A DNA stretch of 64,000 nt, taken from assembly GCA_046350295.1 (NCBI GenBank), contig JAXMAR010000019.1, positions 55,156-119,155 of the forward strand, in the 5' to 3' direction. Numbering within the stretch: position 1 is the stretch's first letter; every line of letters begins with the position of its first letter. The notes beneath the pieces are model-generated. The model was not told the DNA's origin, did no database searches, and worked only from the letters and a program-made list of their open reading frames with translations. Shown here piece after piece: positions 32,730-41,082 of this stretch. Made by a program: the position numbers and the translations under genes. The DNA is from JAXMAR01 sp046350295 (lineage in GTDB: Bacteria > Planctomycetota > Planctomycetia > Gemmatales > Gemmataceae).

Positions 32730-35536
32730 CAGCTTCGGCAGGACGGCGGCTTTCCATTAACGACACGAACTGCGTGATGTCGCCGGCTGATAGAAAGCGG
32801 TCCCATAGTTTTGCCCGTTCCCTCGTATACGTCCAGGGGAGCGATCGGATTGCCCACCCCGTAATACGTCGACCACCGATAGGGGGGCTCGAAAGGGATC
32901 CCCTCCCGCCTGAGCGCGTCCAGCCTGTCGTACATCTGCCGCGTGTAGAGCTCCTGCCACCCGGTCTCCGGCTCCACCCAATCGAAGCCAGGAACCTGGC
33001 TCCAGCGGGCGGCCACTTCGTCGCCCACGGCGCCCCAATGCTGGTAGCCCTCCTGGTAGTAGGCGTCGCGCCAATCGGCATCGAGGGAGGCGAGCAGGGC
33101 GGGATCGAGTGCGTTGGCGCCGGCGGTGCGCTGCTGCACGAACGCCTCGTAGGTCGCGTAGCCGAAGAAGTCGCCCCAAGGCGTGGCGGCATCGACGCCG
33201 AACTCGGCCGCGACGGTGTCGCCGACTGGGGTGGTCGCGGTCGCCGTGGCGCAGACCGTTATCCAGGCCCGATACTTCGCCTCATCGAGCGTCTGCGCGA
33301 AATAGGGGCTCGACGGCAACACCCAGCCCAGGCCATCCACCGTTACGGCGGGATCGCCGAGGTCGACCTCTTCCGGCTCGGGGTCTTCCATGCCGGGGTC
33401 TTCGGTATCGACGAAAACGAAACTCTGCTGCTGCGCGGCGTGGACCGTCACGACCGCCTGCGCCGTGTAGCTGTGGCCGAGCACGTCAGTCAAGGTGAAG
33501 GAGAAGCCGTCATTTCCCTCGAAGTCATGAGGGGCAAAGTAGACGAGTTTGTCATCGGAGAAGTCGGACGGCGTGCCGTTGTTGTCGATCGAGGCGCCTC
33601 CGTGGGCGGGGTCGCTCACGCTCAGGCTCACGAAGGCGATGCCGTTGGCCGGGGTCGCGGAAACGGGGATGGCGACCGAATCCCCCTGATTGACCTCGGC
33701 GCTCACGTCGTTGACCTGCGCGGCGCCGGTCGGCGGGGCGACGGGGGTGGGGCTGATGAGTTGAAGGGCGTCGATCTCCTCCCAGTCGTCGGGCGCGTGG
33801 TTGGTGTCGACGTAGATGACGGCGCCGGCGACGAGATAATCGGTTTGCGGGAAGGAGACGATGAAGTTGGCGGGGCTTCCGGGCTGGCTCGGATCGAAGC
33901 CGGTCCAGACGGTGTGAACGCCGCCATCGCTGTCGATCAGGTCGACCTGAGTGACGAAGCCGTTGCCGTTGGTCTCGTGGATTAGGATGGCGGCGGCGTT
34001 TTCGGGGACGGCAAAGGAGACGGCGAGAGTGGCAACGCCCATGTCGGCCTGGGCGGCGGACCAGGCCGTGCCGAAATCGCCATAGGAGTCGGTGTTCGGC
34101 GCGCCGAGCGCCTGGGCGGCGGACCAATCGTAGCCGCCGCCGGCCACGTACTCCGAAGAGGGCGGGCCGGAAGCTGCGGAAGGCAAGAGGCCGGTCGCCC
34201 ACTGCCCGATCGTGACGGTGAAGGAGGCGTAGTGAATTGTCTGAGCAGCTCCATCGTCGACGGTGTACCAAAAACCCTCTTGATAGAAAGGTTGGGTTTG
34301 CGATGGATCCGGGGCGTAGGAGAAGACGCCGTCCTGGGAAACGACGAGCTGCCCACCGGAGGGGAGAAGGACGGGATCGGCGGTGAGGGGCATGCCATTG
34401 AGGGCGACGACGGTGGCGCCGACGGCGAGCGCAAGGTTGCCGGTGAACGACTGGTCGCTCGCGACGATGAAAGACTGAGTTTGCGGCAGCGCGAGAGGGG
34501 TCACGGGCGGCATGACGTTGAGCGTGACGGCGCCGGTGGCGGGGGCGATGCCATCGCTGACGGTATAGGAGAAGCTGTCGGAGCCCGTGAAGCCGGCGGC
34601 GGGCTCATAACGGAAGGCGCCGGCCTCATTGACAGTCAGCGTGGCGCCGGATGGGAGCGCGATCGGGGCGCCGGGCGTGAACGGGTTGCCGTTGATCGCC
34701 GTGATCGTCAAGTCATCGCCGTCGGGATCGGGAGCCTGATAGAGAAGGCCGTTGGCGCCGTTGTCGCCCTGGCCGGCCGGCACATCGAGCGGGGTGTCCC
34801 GCGTGACGCTGTAGCTCAGCGATGGAGCGACAGGCGGTTGGTTGGTGATGGTGAAATGGGCGATGGCGGTCGCGGTAGTGACGCCGTCACTGACCTCAAA
34901 GGTGAGGGAATCGGGTTCGAGTGATCCAGCGACGGGGCGATAGGCGAAACTGCCATCCGCGTTGGGGATGACGGTGGCGCCGGAAGGGAGCGTTATCTCA
35001 TCGCCGGAAGAGAAGGACGCGCCGTTGATGCGGACGACGCTGAGATGGTCGCCATCCATGTCGGAGGCGTTCTGCAGGAGGCCATTGTCGTTGTCGTTGT
35101 AGGCGCCCGAGGCGACGAGGAGGGAGTCGTGAGTCAACGTGTAGAAGACGTCGCTGACCAACGGCGCCTGGTTGGCATCGTCATCGAGGATGTTCACGAT
35201 GGCGCCGGCGTGGGCGGGATCGATGTCCAGGCCCGGGCTGGGCTGCTCCAGGCTGAGCGTGAAGTGGCGGTCGGATTGGACGCTCAGGTTGTCGAGCAGT
35301 GCGATGGCGAGGGAAGTTGTGAACTGACCGTCGGCGAGTTGCACGAGGGTCGGGTTCGGCGAGAAGAAGTCGCCAGGCGTGGAAGTCCCATCGGATAGCC
35401 GGACACTCACGCTCGCGGGGCCGGTGGCGTCGTCGCGCTGGATGGGGATGGTGATGAGGCCGGCGTTCTCCTGGAAGGAAAGGCTCGTGCTGGCAAAGCC
35501 GACGCTCATGAGCGTGCGGTCTTCGAGGAGTTCCAA
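32684..35536 (-). CDS. giant surface protein, N-terminal adhesin-like part
   Basis: 950 codons open from a TTG at 35536. The start ELLEDRTLMSVGF is the planctomycete LEDRTLxS surface-protein motif, which normally follows a short basic leader. That leader (RARLRLELLEDR) lies upstream out of frame with the ATG at 35576, which has a good AAGGAAAGGG site; one extra base explains it. Domains: Calx-beta-like about 10-120; two VCBS/cadherin-like repeats ending DxDGDDLTITAINGNPF; further beta-sandwich and cadherin-like repeats to about 730; a Glu/Asp-rich stretch; a mixed region to the end. Two more one-base shifts near 32820 and 32750 (VYEGTG to KLWDRFLSAGDITQFVSLM to AAVLPKL) disconnect it from the part at 30252-32729. 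Intact, it would be about 1775 residues. Confidence 0.75.
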   Translation of the reverse strand: MELLEDRTLMSVGFASTSLSFQENAGLITIPIQRDDATGPASVSVRLSDGTSTPGDFFSPNPTLVQLADGQFTTSLAIALLDNLSVQSDRHFTLSLEQPSPGLDIDPAHAGAIVNILDDDANQAPLVSDVFYTLTHDSLLVASGAYNDNDNGLLQNASDMDGDHLSVVRINGASFSSGDEITLPSGATVIPNADGSFAYRPVAGSLEPDSLTFEVSDGVTTATAIAHFTITNQPPVAPSLSYSVTRDTPLDVPAGQGDNGANGLLYQAPDPDGDDLTITAINGNPFTPGAPIALPSGATLTVNEAGAFRYEPAAGFTGSDSFSYTVSDGIAPATGAVTLNVMPPVTPLALPQTQSFIVASDQSFTGNLALAVGATVVALNGMPLTADPVLLPSGGQLVVSQDGVFSYAPDPSQTQPFYQEGFWYTVDDGAAQTIHYASFTVTIGQWATGLLPSAASGPPSSEYVAGGGYDWSAAQALGAPNTDSYGDFGTAWSAAQADMGVATLAVSFAVPENAAAILIHETNGNGFVTQVDLIDSDGGVHTVWTGFDPSQPGSPANFIVSFPQTDYLVAGAVIYVDTNHAPDDWEEIDALQLISPTPVAPPTGAAQVNDVSAEVNQGDSVAIPVSATPANGIAFVSLSVSDPAHGGASIDNNGTPSDFSDDKLVYFAPHDFEGNDGFSFTLTDVLGHSYTAQAVVTVHAAQQQSFVFVDTEDPGMEDPEPEEVDLGDPAVTVDGLGWVLPSSPYFAQTLDEAKYRAWITVCATATATTPVGDTVAAEFGVDAATPWGDFFGYATYEAFVQQRTAGANALDPALLASLDADWRDAYYQEGYQHWGAVGDEVAARWSQVPGFDWVEPETGWQELYTRQMYDRLDALRREGIPFEPPYRWSTYYGVGNPIAPLDVYEGTGKTMGPLSISRRHHAVRVVNGKPPSCRSWCTRRPITWAGGSET

Positions 35537-35576
35537 ACGCAGGCGGGCACGGGGAGCGGCGAGGTGGCTGGCGCAT

Positions 35577-36011
35577 CGGGAGACCCTTTCCTTGGCGCGG
35601 GATCAAGATGTGGGTTGTTCCATCGCTAACGGGTGACATTAGAGAAGCGCGAGGTTCGCGATGTCAATCGAGAAGCCAGAAGAAATTCGAAAAAAAACTG
35701 GAGATTGAGGCTCCGCCTCAGTTTTCCTTCTATCGCAACAAAACGATTCCTCGGCGGGGCGCCGCGCCCTCAGGGGCGTGTCGCTCGTCCCTTCATTGTG
35801 GGCGCGGCGGCGTGGTTTTTTCGATGTCGGTTGTGAGGGGTGGGGTATGGCGCGGTGGCGCGGACGATAGGAAAGGCGCGCAAGGTCGGTCGCCGCCTCG
35901 ACTTGTTTCAGGCGGCTCCGCGCCAAGGCGGTTGGCGCGGACCTGGCGCGGCGCCGCGGCCTCTCTTGTGGCCGTGGGCTTTCGCGGTCGTCGCTCCGCT
36001 TCCGGCTCTGA
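35577..36011. other. 435-base intergenic stretch, no gene seen
   Basis: Upstream DNA of the giant surface-protein gene. The ribosome site for the ATG at 35576 lies at about 35584-35593. The rest shows no convincing coding frame, RNA or strong terminator. Confidence 0.5.
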
Positions 36012-37376
36012 TTACTCCTGCGCCATCGAGACGCAGACGATCTCCCGGTCGTTGCGCGCGAAGACACACTTGCCCGCGAACGCCGGGTGCGACCAGATGA
36101 CACGCCGGCCCGGAGGCGGGGCGTTGGTGTTGGTCGGCTCGAGGATGTGGGCGCGGCTGATCTCGTCGTAGCCCTTGGGCGTCAGGCGGGCGATGATCAG
36201 GTCGCCGCCCTCGTTGAAGAGGATGAAGCGGTCCCCTTGCTCCACCATGAACGCGTTGCCCCAGCGCACCGATTTGCCGGTCGTCGCCGCGTGCGTCTCC
36301 CAGATCCGCTCGCCGGTCTCCTCCTTCAGGCAGCGCAGTTCGCCGTAGCTGCACACGCCGTAGATGTGGCCGTCCTTGATCGTCGGCGTGACCATGATGG
36401 CGTGCAGGCCGTCGGTCTTCTCCGGCGTCTCGCCCGTCCCCTTGCCGCGCCACACGACCGTCGGCTTCTCCTTGCCTTTCAGGCGGAGCATGAGCGGGCC
36501 GTCGTAGAAGGCGGTGAAGAAGAGGTTATGGCCGTCGAGCCGCGGCGTCGGGATCGAGAGCGCCGCCTTCAGCGTTTTTCCGGGCTTGGCGAAGAACGGG
36601 TGCGACCAGTAGACCGCGCCGGTTTCCGGGTTGAGCGAGTTGATCCCGGCCGGGTCCCAGATGATGAGCTGGCGAAGGCCGTCGACCTCGTAGATCATCG
36701 GCGGGCAGTAGCCGGGCTCGTTCGCGGAGAGCTTCTTCCAGAGCTCCTTGCCGGTCATCTTGTCGAAGGCGACGACGACGCTCCCCTTGCCCCCGACCAG
36801 GCTGATGAGACGGTCACCGTCGACGAGGGGATGGGCGGAGAAGCCCCAGAGCGGCGGGTCGAAGCCGTAGTCCTCGAGCAGCTTGCGATGCCAGACCTTC
36901 TCCCCGTCCTTGACGCGGAGGCAGACCAGGTCTCCCATGGCGCCGAGCGCGTAGACGCGGTCGCCGTCCACCGCCGGCGTCGTCCGCGGTCCGGCGGCAT
37001 AGGAGATGTTGTACTTCGTGCGGTATTCGTACTTCCAGAGAATCTCGCCCGTTTTCTGATCGAGGCAGAGCACGCGCTCGACCCCGCTCGCCTTGCTCTT
37101 GGTGAAGCCGCTCTCCGGATCCTTGGCGCCCTTGTCGTGGATGCTATCGGTGATGTAGACGCGGCCGGCCGCGACCGCCGGGCCGGAGTAGCCGGCGCCG
37201 ATGGGTGTCCGCCACACCTCCTTGGCTCCCTTCGGCCCGAACTTGTCGATGATCCCCGTCTCGCGCCAGACGCCGTCGCGCTTGGGGCCCAGCCATTGCG
37301 GCCAATCGTCGGCCGCAAGCGCCGGCCCGACGATGAAGACAACCACGGAGGCGAGCAGGAAACGGCGCGACGACAT
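36012..37376 (-). CDS. PQQ-like beta-propeller repeat protein, exported
   Basis: 454 residues from the ATG at 37376 with signal peptide MSSRRFLLASVVVFIVGPALA. PQQ-type propeller blades repeat: DWPQWLGPKRDGVW at the N-terminus, VLCLDQKTGEILWKYEY, DLVCLRVKDGEKVWHRKL, VVAFDKMTGKELWKKL, INSLNPETGAVYWSH, LRCLKEETGERIWETH. Enzyme-specific PQQ ligands and calcium residues of alcohol dehydrogenases are not evident, so this is the planctomycete outer-membrane/periplasmic propeller type of unknown partner. Its last residues (IVCVSMAQE) are echoed at 28831. Confidence 0.88.
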   Translation of the reverse strand: MSSRRFLLASVVVFIVGPALAADDWPQWLGPKRDGVWRETGIIDKFGPKGAKEVWRTPIGAGYSGPAVAAGRVYITDSIHDKGAKDPESGFTKSKASGVERVLCLDQKTGEILWKYEYRTKYNISYAAGPRTTPAVDGDRVYALGAMGDLVCLRVKDGEKVWHRKLLEDYGFDPPLWGFSAHPLVDGDRLISLVGGKGSVVVAFDKMTGKELWKKLSANEPGYCPPMIYEVDGLRQLIIWDPAGINSLNPETGAVYWSHPFFAKPGKTLKAALSIPTPRLDGHNLFFTAFYDGPLMLRLKGKEKPTVVWRGKGTGETPEKTDGLHAIMVTPTIKDGHIYGVCSYGELRCLKEETGERIWETHAATTGKSVRWGNAFMVEQGDRFILFNEGGDLIIARLTPKGYDEISRAHILEPTNTNAPPPGRRVIWSHPAFAGKCVFARNDREIVCVSMAQE

Positions 37377-37550
37377 AGATCCTCTCCACGTTGGATGAGC
37401 GACATTCCAGATGAGTGTATAGACGTACCGGACGACCGGGTATTTGAACGGGCTGACTTGCCCGAGGATCGAAGTGGAGTTCTCGGCTGGCCGAACGCGG
37501 GACGCCGAAGCCGCTGCTCCTGTGACCAAAGGGGACCGACCCGGGCCGTG

Positions 37551-38295
37551 TTACCCTTCTCCATCCCGCTTCTTGAACGGCTCCAGCGAGCGGCCGGTGT
37601 AGACCACCATGAAGTAGAACTGCGGGGCCGCGGCGTTGGGGTGGGGAAGCATCTCGATGGTGTGCGGACTGATCGGCTCGCCGGCGAGTTGTTCCAGTTG
37701 TCGATAGCGTCGGCGAAGCCACGTAGACATGGGCGACCGCCCGCGCTTCACGGTTTCCTTCGCCGGGCGCGACATGAAGAGCAGGTGCGCACCTTTCGTC
37801 CTTGCGAGTCGAATGTCGGCCGATTCCAGAAAGGCGTCGCGTGCCGACCGGGCCGTAACGGAACTGGGGCGGGGCGACCGGCGAACGCCGCGGCTCCGCG
37901 AACCATTCCTCCACCTCCGCGGGACTGGCGGCGGTGATACGCTCCGTCGACAGCGATGGCGCGCAGGAATCGATGCTCGCCGGACGCAAGAGCCAAGACT
38001 TGACCGCCACCGAGCGCCCGCAGGAGCAAACAGGCGGCGGCCGCCAGCCACGGCAGAACAGCCACGGCGCCTGGCATGTCGAGCCGGGCCAAGATGCGGC
38101 CGGCAGGCGCCCGGCACGGCGGAACCGCGGCCATGGCCAGCCGATCGTCTGATCGAAAAGCTCGTCCTCTTTGGCCTGGGCGGCGCGGTCGGGCATTCGC
38201 GCGGAACTGATCGAGCAAGCGGCGATCGGCGGCGGTCAGCTCCTGGCACTGCCTCCCGGCGACGGTCAGATACAGGCGACCTTGTTGCAGTCCAT
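37551..38295 (-). pseudogene. anti-sigma factor gene, multiply frameshifted
   Basis: Start ATG 38295 (MDCNKV) has AGGAGG upstream and overlaps the expected end of the sigma gene. Pieces of one protein appear in all three frames: LYLTVAGRQCQELTAADRRLL; PDRAAQAKEDELFDQTIG (the zinc-finger HxxxCxxC area, degraded); a membrane helix AVAVLPWLAAAACLLLRAL; ERITAASPAEVEEWFAE; then ADIRLARTKGAHLLFMSRPA to RSLEPFKKRDGEG at 37551. This is the layout of a membrane-bound zinc-finger anti-sigma factor. At least four indels separate the pieces, so it is either decayed or badly sequenced. Confidence 0.6.
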
Positions 38296-38817
38296 CAGCC
38301 AACCTCCTTCCAGCCACGTAGAGCGCTTCCTCCGGACCGAGCAGGCGCGCCCGGGAACGCCTTGGCCCGCGCCCAGCCGCAGCATCACCGTTCCGATGGG
38401 CAGGTCCATCTGCTTTCGATGTCCCGATAGGAGAAGTTCTCGAAGTAGTACAGGATGATCAGGGTACGGAACATTTTCAGGCAACGCGTTCAGGACTTCT
38501 TGGAGCCGCTGCGGCTCGATCTCGGGTAGCGCGGGAACCGCTCGTTCGGGCAGCTCCGCCATCCCCTCCAGCGAGAGGGCGGTCTCCTTCCTGGCGGCGC
38601 GCAATCGATGGAGGTAGAGGTTGCGCAGGATCGAAAAGAGCCAGTTGCGGGCCCGATCCCACTCGCGCAGCTGCGCGATCTTAACCTGGGCCTGCACGAA
38701 CGCCTCTTGCGTCAGGTCCTCCGCCTCCGCCCCCTTGCCCGAGAGCCGGAAGGCGTAGCGGTAGAGCGAGGCGTAGTGGGCTTCGACCAGATCCTCGATC
38801 CTTTTCTTCCCGGCCAT
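38266..38817 (-). CDS. ECF-type RNA polymerase sigma factor, 3' half frameshifted
   Basis: From ATG 38817 the first ~118 residues form sigma region 2 (EAHYASLYRYAFRLSG, AEDLTQEAFVQA, WLFSILRNLYLHRLR) and the linker. In region 4 the frame slips: the proper sequence MFRTLIILYYFENFSYRDI lies in another frame at about 38415-38470, and MDLPIGTVM returns to the first frame. The frame then ends by reading into the anti-sigma start (TGA 38266). Repaired, it would end at the TGA overlapping ATG 38295. It should direct an envelope or stress regulon under the adjacent anti-sigma factor. As sequenced region 4 is broken, so it would not work. Confidence 0.75.
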   Translation of the reverse strand: MAGKKRIEDLVEAHYASLYRYAFRLSGKGAEAEDLTQEAFVQAQVKIAQLREWDRARNWLFSILRNLYLHRLRAARKETALSLEGMAELPERAVPALPEIEPQRLQEVLNALPENVPYPDHPVLLRELLLSGHRKQMDLPIGTVMLRLGAGQGVPGRACSVRRKRSTWLEGGWLMDCNKVACI

Positions 38818-39220
38818 GCGGGACTCTCCCATTCATACATGAGCCGGCCTCCTGCCGTTTATTCCCGAGCCGACCGCGATCTAGTCCTTTTTTCGCGTCT
38901 GCACGCCGGCCTGGGCGTCCTCGAGGGCTCGTCCCAGGCTACCGCCCCAGGCTACCCTCCTTCCCGAGTCGACACAATTTCATCTTGAACAATTGCCGCG
39001 CCGGCTTCCAGTCTCGTTCGCGCGACTTTCTTTTTTGCGTTTGGGCGTCTTCGTTGAGCAAGTCGTGAGCGAACGAAGAGGACTCGGTGAAAACGCCCCG
39101 GCGGCGGGAATAAGCGGCGGGGCCTCGCATCAAGCCTCTGTTCCACGGAAAAAATAGCCGCGCCGGGACGTTCCTGGCGCTGGGCGCCCTTGCTTACTCG
39201 CTTGTGGAGGACGGTTCACC
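38818..39220. other. 403-base intergenic stretch between divergent genes
   Basis: Shared upstream region of the sigma operon (minus) and the lipoprotein cluster (plus). It holds the ribosome site GTGGAGGAC of the first lipoprotein near 39203. A direct repeat CCCAGGCTACC occurs around 38934 and 38946. No gene or strong hairpin seen; it should contain both promoters. Confidence 0.5.
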
Positions 39221-39787
39221 ATGCGCTTGGAAATGCGAAAGCTGCTCGGTCTGCTTCTCTGCCTCGGGCTCTCTTCCCTGCTGACGCTCGGCGGCGCCGG
39301 CTGCGGCAAAAAAAAGGAGAAGGAAAAGACGGACAAGGCGACCGACAAGGCGACCGACAAGGTAAGCGACAAGGCCACCGACAAGGCGACAGACAAGATC
39401 ACCGACAAGAAAACAGACAAAGCCACGGACAAGGTGGCCGACAAGACTACCGACAAGGCCACGGACAAAGCGACGGACAAGACCACCGGCAAAGTCACCG
39501 ACAAGGCGACGGACAAGGTTACCGACAAGGCGACCGACAAAAAGACGGACAAGGCGACCGACAAAGCCACCGACAAAGCGACGGACAAGACCACCGATAA
39601 GGCTACCGACAAAGCCACGGATAAGGCGGACAAGAAAACGGACAAAGCCACTGACAAAGCGTCCGACAAGAAGACGGACAAGGCCGACGACAAGACCGAC
39701 AAGTCCAGCGATCTCCGCTCCGCCGTCGATCGGCCCGTCTACGAACTCTGTCTCTTCAGCGTGCGCCTCGAATCGCTCGGGGCCTGA
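39221..39787 (+). CDS. lipoprotein with ~30 TDKA-type tetrapeptide repeats
   Basis: 188 residues from the ATG at 39221, with GGAGG upstream. Leader MRLEMRKLLGLLLCLGLSSL and lipobox GGAGC precede KKKEKEKTDKA. Residues ~35-165 are an almost uninterrupted array of four-residue units: (A/K/V)TDK, occasionally SDK, ADK or TGK. The DNA is a 12-base repeat with synonymous drift, so the pattern is kept at protein level. The end (SDLRSAVDRPVYELCLFSVRLESLGA) is not repetitive. Expected product: a long, charged, extended or disordered chain anchored in a membrane by its lipid. First of a family of related lipoproteins in this cluster. Confidence 0.8.
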   Translation: MRLEMRKLLGLLLCLGLSSLLTLGGAGCGKKKEKEKTDKATDKATDKVSDKATDKATDKITDKKTDKATDKVADKTTDKATDKATDKTTGKVTDKATDKVTDKATDKKTDKATDKATDKATDKTTDKATDKATDKADKKTDKATDKASDKKTDKADDKTDKSSDLRSAVDRPVYELCLFSVRLESLGA

Positions 39788-39831
39788 TCTCTTTTCTGTT
39801 ACCTCCGGTATTCTTGCGAAAGGAAACGGAC

Positions 39832-39996
39832 ATGAAGAAACTGCTCGGATTGTTCCTCACGTTCGCCATGGTGGCCGTGCTCGGCCTGGGAACCACGGGC
39901 TGCGGCAAAGACAAAGATAAGGACAAGACGCCGACGGTGAGCCCGACCGACAAGGACAAGGAGAAAGACAAGGAGAAGGAAAAGAAGCCGACGTAA
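39832..39996 (+). CDS. small lipoprotein, Lys/Asp-Thr/Pro tail
   Basis: 54 residues from the ATG at 39832, preceded by GAAAGGAAA. Leader MKKLLGLFLTFAMVAVLGLG and lipobox TTGC, then GKDKDKDKTPTVSPTDKDKEK. The tail combines the charged motif of its left neighbour and the TPTVSP motif of its right neighbours. Terminator at 40027. Function unknown; same leader family as 39221, 40257 and 40835. Confidence 0.75.
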   Translation: MKKLLGLFLTFAMVAVLGLGTTGCGKDKDKDKTPTVSPTDKDKEKDKEKEKKPT

Positions 39997-40026
39997 GACG
40001 TCGCGTCAGCTACCGCGCCGTCTGGA

Positions 40027-40053
40027 GCCGGTCCCTTGCGGACCGGCTTTTTT
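40027..40053 (+). terminator. Rho-independent terminator
   Basis: Stem GCCGGTCC/GGACCGGC (40027-40034 with 40040-40047), five-base loop, then TTTTTT. Ends the transcript of the first two lipoprotein genes. Confidence 0.85.
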
Positions 40054-40256
40054 GCGCGCAGCTGAAGAGGAATCGATGGCCGCTGCTTCGGCGCGGTGAA
40101 GAAAATGAGGAAAAAGTTGTGGTCGAAGGAAGAAAGCGGGAATATTTTACGAGCACCGGTATCTTACGATGTATCCGAATGGAATTTGCGCCGCCCCGGG
40201 AGCGTTCCCGGTGCGCAAGGAGCTTGGTTTACTCGCTTGGGGAGGATTTCTGCACC

Positions 40257-40736
40257 ATGAAAAAGCTTCTCGGGTTCTTGACCTGCCTCGGCTTGGCCGG
40301 CCTGCTCACCGTCGGCACGACCGGCTGCGGCAAGAAGGAAAAGTCGCCGACGCCGACCGTCTCGCCGTCCAAGTCACCGACCGCCACGCCGACGGGCTCG
40401 CCGACCGTTTCGCCGACCAAGTCGCCGACCGTTTCGCCGACTGCGTCCCCGACCGCCTCGCCGACCGCGTCCCCGACCGCTTCCCCGACGCCGTCTCCGA
40501 CCGCGAGCCCTTCGCCGTCGCCGAAGGTGACGCCAAGCCCGACTCCCACCGCCAGCCCCTCCCCGTCCCCGACGGCGACCCCGTCGCCCTCTCCGAAGGT
40601 TTCCCCCAGCCCGAAGGCGACGAGTTCTCCCTCCCCGACGCCTTCGCCGACGAAATCCAGCTCCCTCTCCGTCGCGCCGGACGCGACCATCGGCCTCGCC
40701 GCTCGCCTCGTCGTCGTCCCTGGCGTGCGCGTGTAA
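40257..40736 (+). CDS. lipoprotein with Ser-Pro-Thr repeat tail
   Basis: 159 residues from the ATG at 40257, with GGGGAGGA upstream; longer frames to 40119 lack a leader. MKKLLGFLTCLGLAGLLTVG and lipobox TTGC precede KKEKSPTPTVSPSKSPT. Residues ~32-135 are tripeptide-like units SPT, SPS, TPT and ASP, which should form an extended polyproline-type stalk. The end (SLSVAPDATIGLAARLVVVPGVRV) is short and hydrophobic. A lipid-anchored spacer or surface stalk is likely. Confidence 0.78.
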   Translation: MKKLLGFLTCLGLAGLLTVGTTGCGKKEKSPTPTVSPSKSPTATPTGSPTVSPTKSPTVSPTASPTASPTASPTASPTPSPTASPSPSPKVTPSPTPTASPSPSPTATPSPSPKVSPSPKATSSPSPTPSPTKSSSLSVAPDATIGLAARLVVVPGVRV

Positions 40737-40834
40737 CTGTTGTTCGACTGTGGTTTCCCGGGCCGGATCACGCCTAGTGGATCATGGTTTTCCGGCCTGT
40801 CCTTACCTTCAATGTTTCGAAAGGATGGTTTGAC

Positions 40835-41011
40835 GTGAAGAAGTTGATCGGTTCGCTGCTTACCCTTGCCCTCGTCATCGGCTTGAGCGCTGGCACCACC
40901 GGCTGCGGCAAGGACAAGACGAAGAGCCCGTCTCCCACCGGAACCGGAAGCCCGACGGTTTCCCCGACCGGTTCCCCGACCGCGAGCCCGACCGCCTCGC
41001 CGACGAAGTGA
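40835..41011 (+). CDS. small lipoprotein, Ser-Pro-Thr tail
   Basis: 58 residues from the GTG at 40835, with GAAAGGA upstream. VKKLIGSLLTLALVIGLSAG and lipobox TTGC, then KDKTKSPSPTGTGSPTVSPTGSPTASPTASPTK in pieces. Same leader family as the three genes before it, with the shortest repeat tail. A terminator follows at 41025. Confidence 0.75.
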   Translation: MKKLIGSLLTLALVIGLSAGTTGCGKDKTKSPSPTGTGSPTVSPTGSPTASPTASPTK

Positions 41012-41024
41012 TAGCGGCCCATTC

Positions 41025-41060
41025 CGCAGGCCGGTCCGCTGGGCCGGCCTGCGTCATTTT
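41025..41060 (+). terminator. Rho-independent terminator
   Basis: Stem CGCAGGCCGG/CCGGCCTGCG (41025-41034 with 41044-41053), nine-base loop, followed by TCATTTT. Ends the lipoprotein cluster before the large transferase gene. Confidence 0.75.
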
Positions 41061-41082
41061 CGCCCCTGCCTGGTTTTGAGCG

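Noticed and set aside
39350..39700. Regular repeats resembling a CRISPR array
   Set aside because: The period is 12 bases without spacers and all units are coding (TDKA) in one frame behind a lipoprotein leader.
40380..40680. SPT repeat DNA as a non-coding satellite
   Set aside because: The frame is open throughout, has a leader, lipobox and ribosome site, and units vary synonymously.
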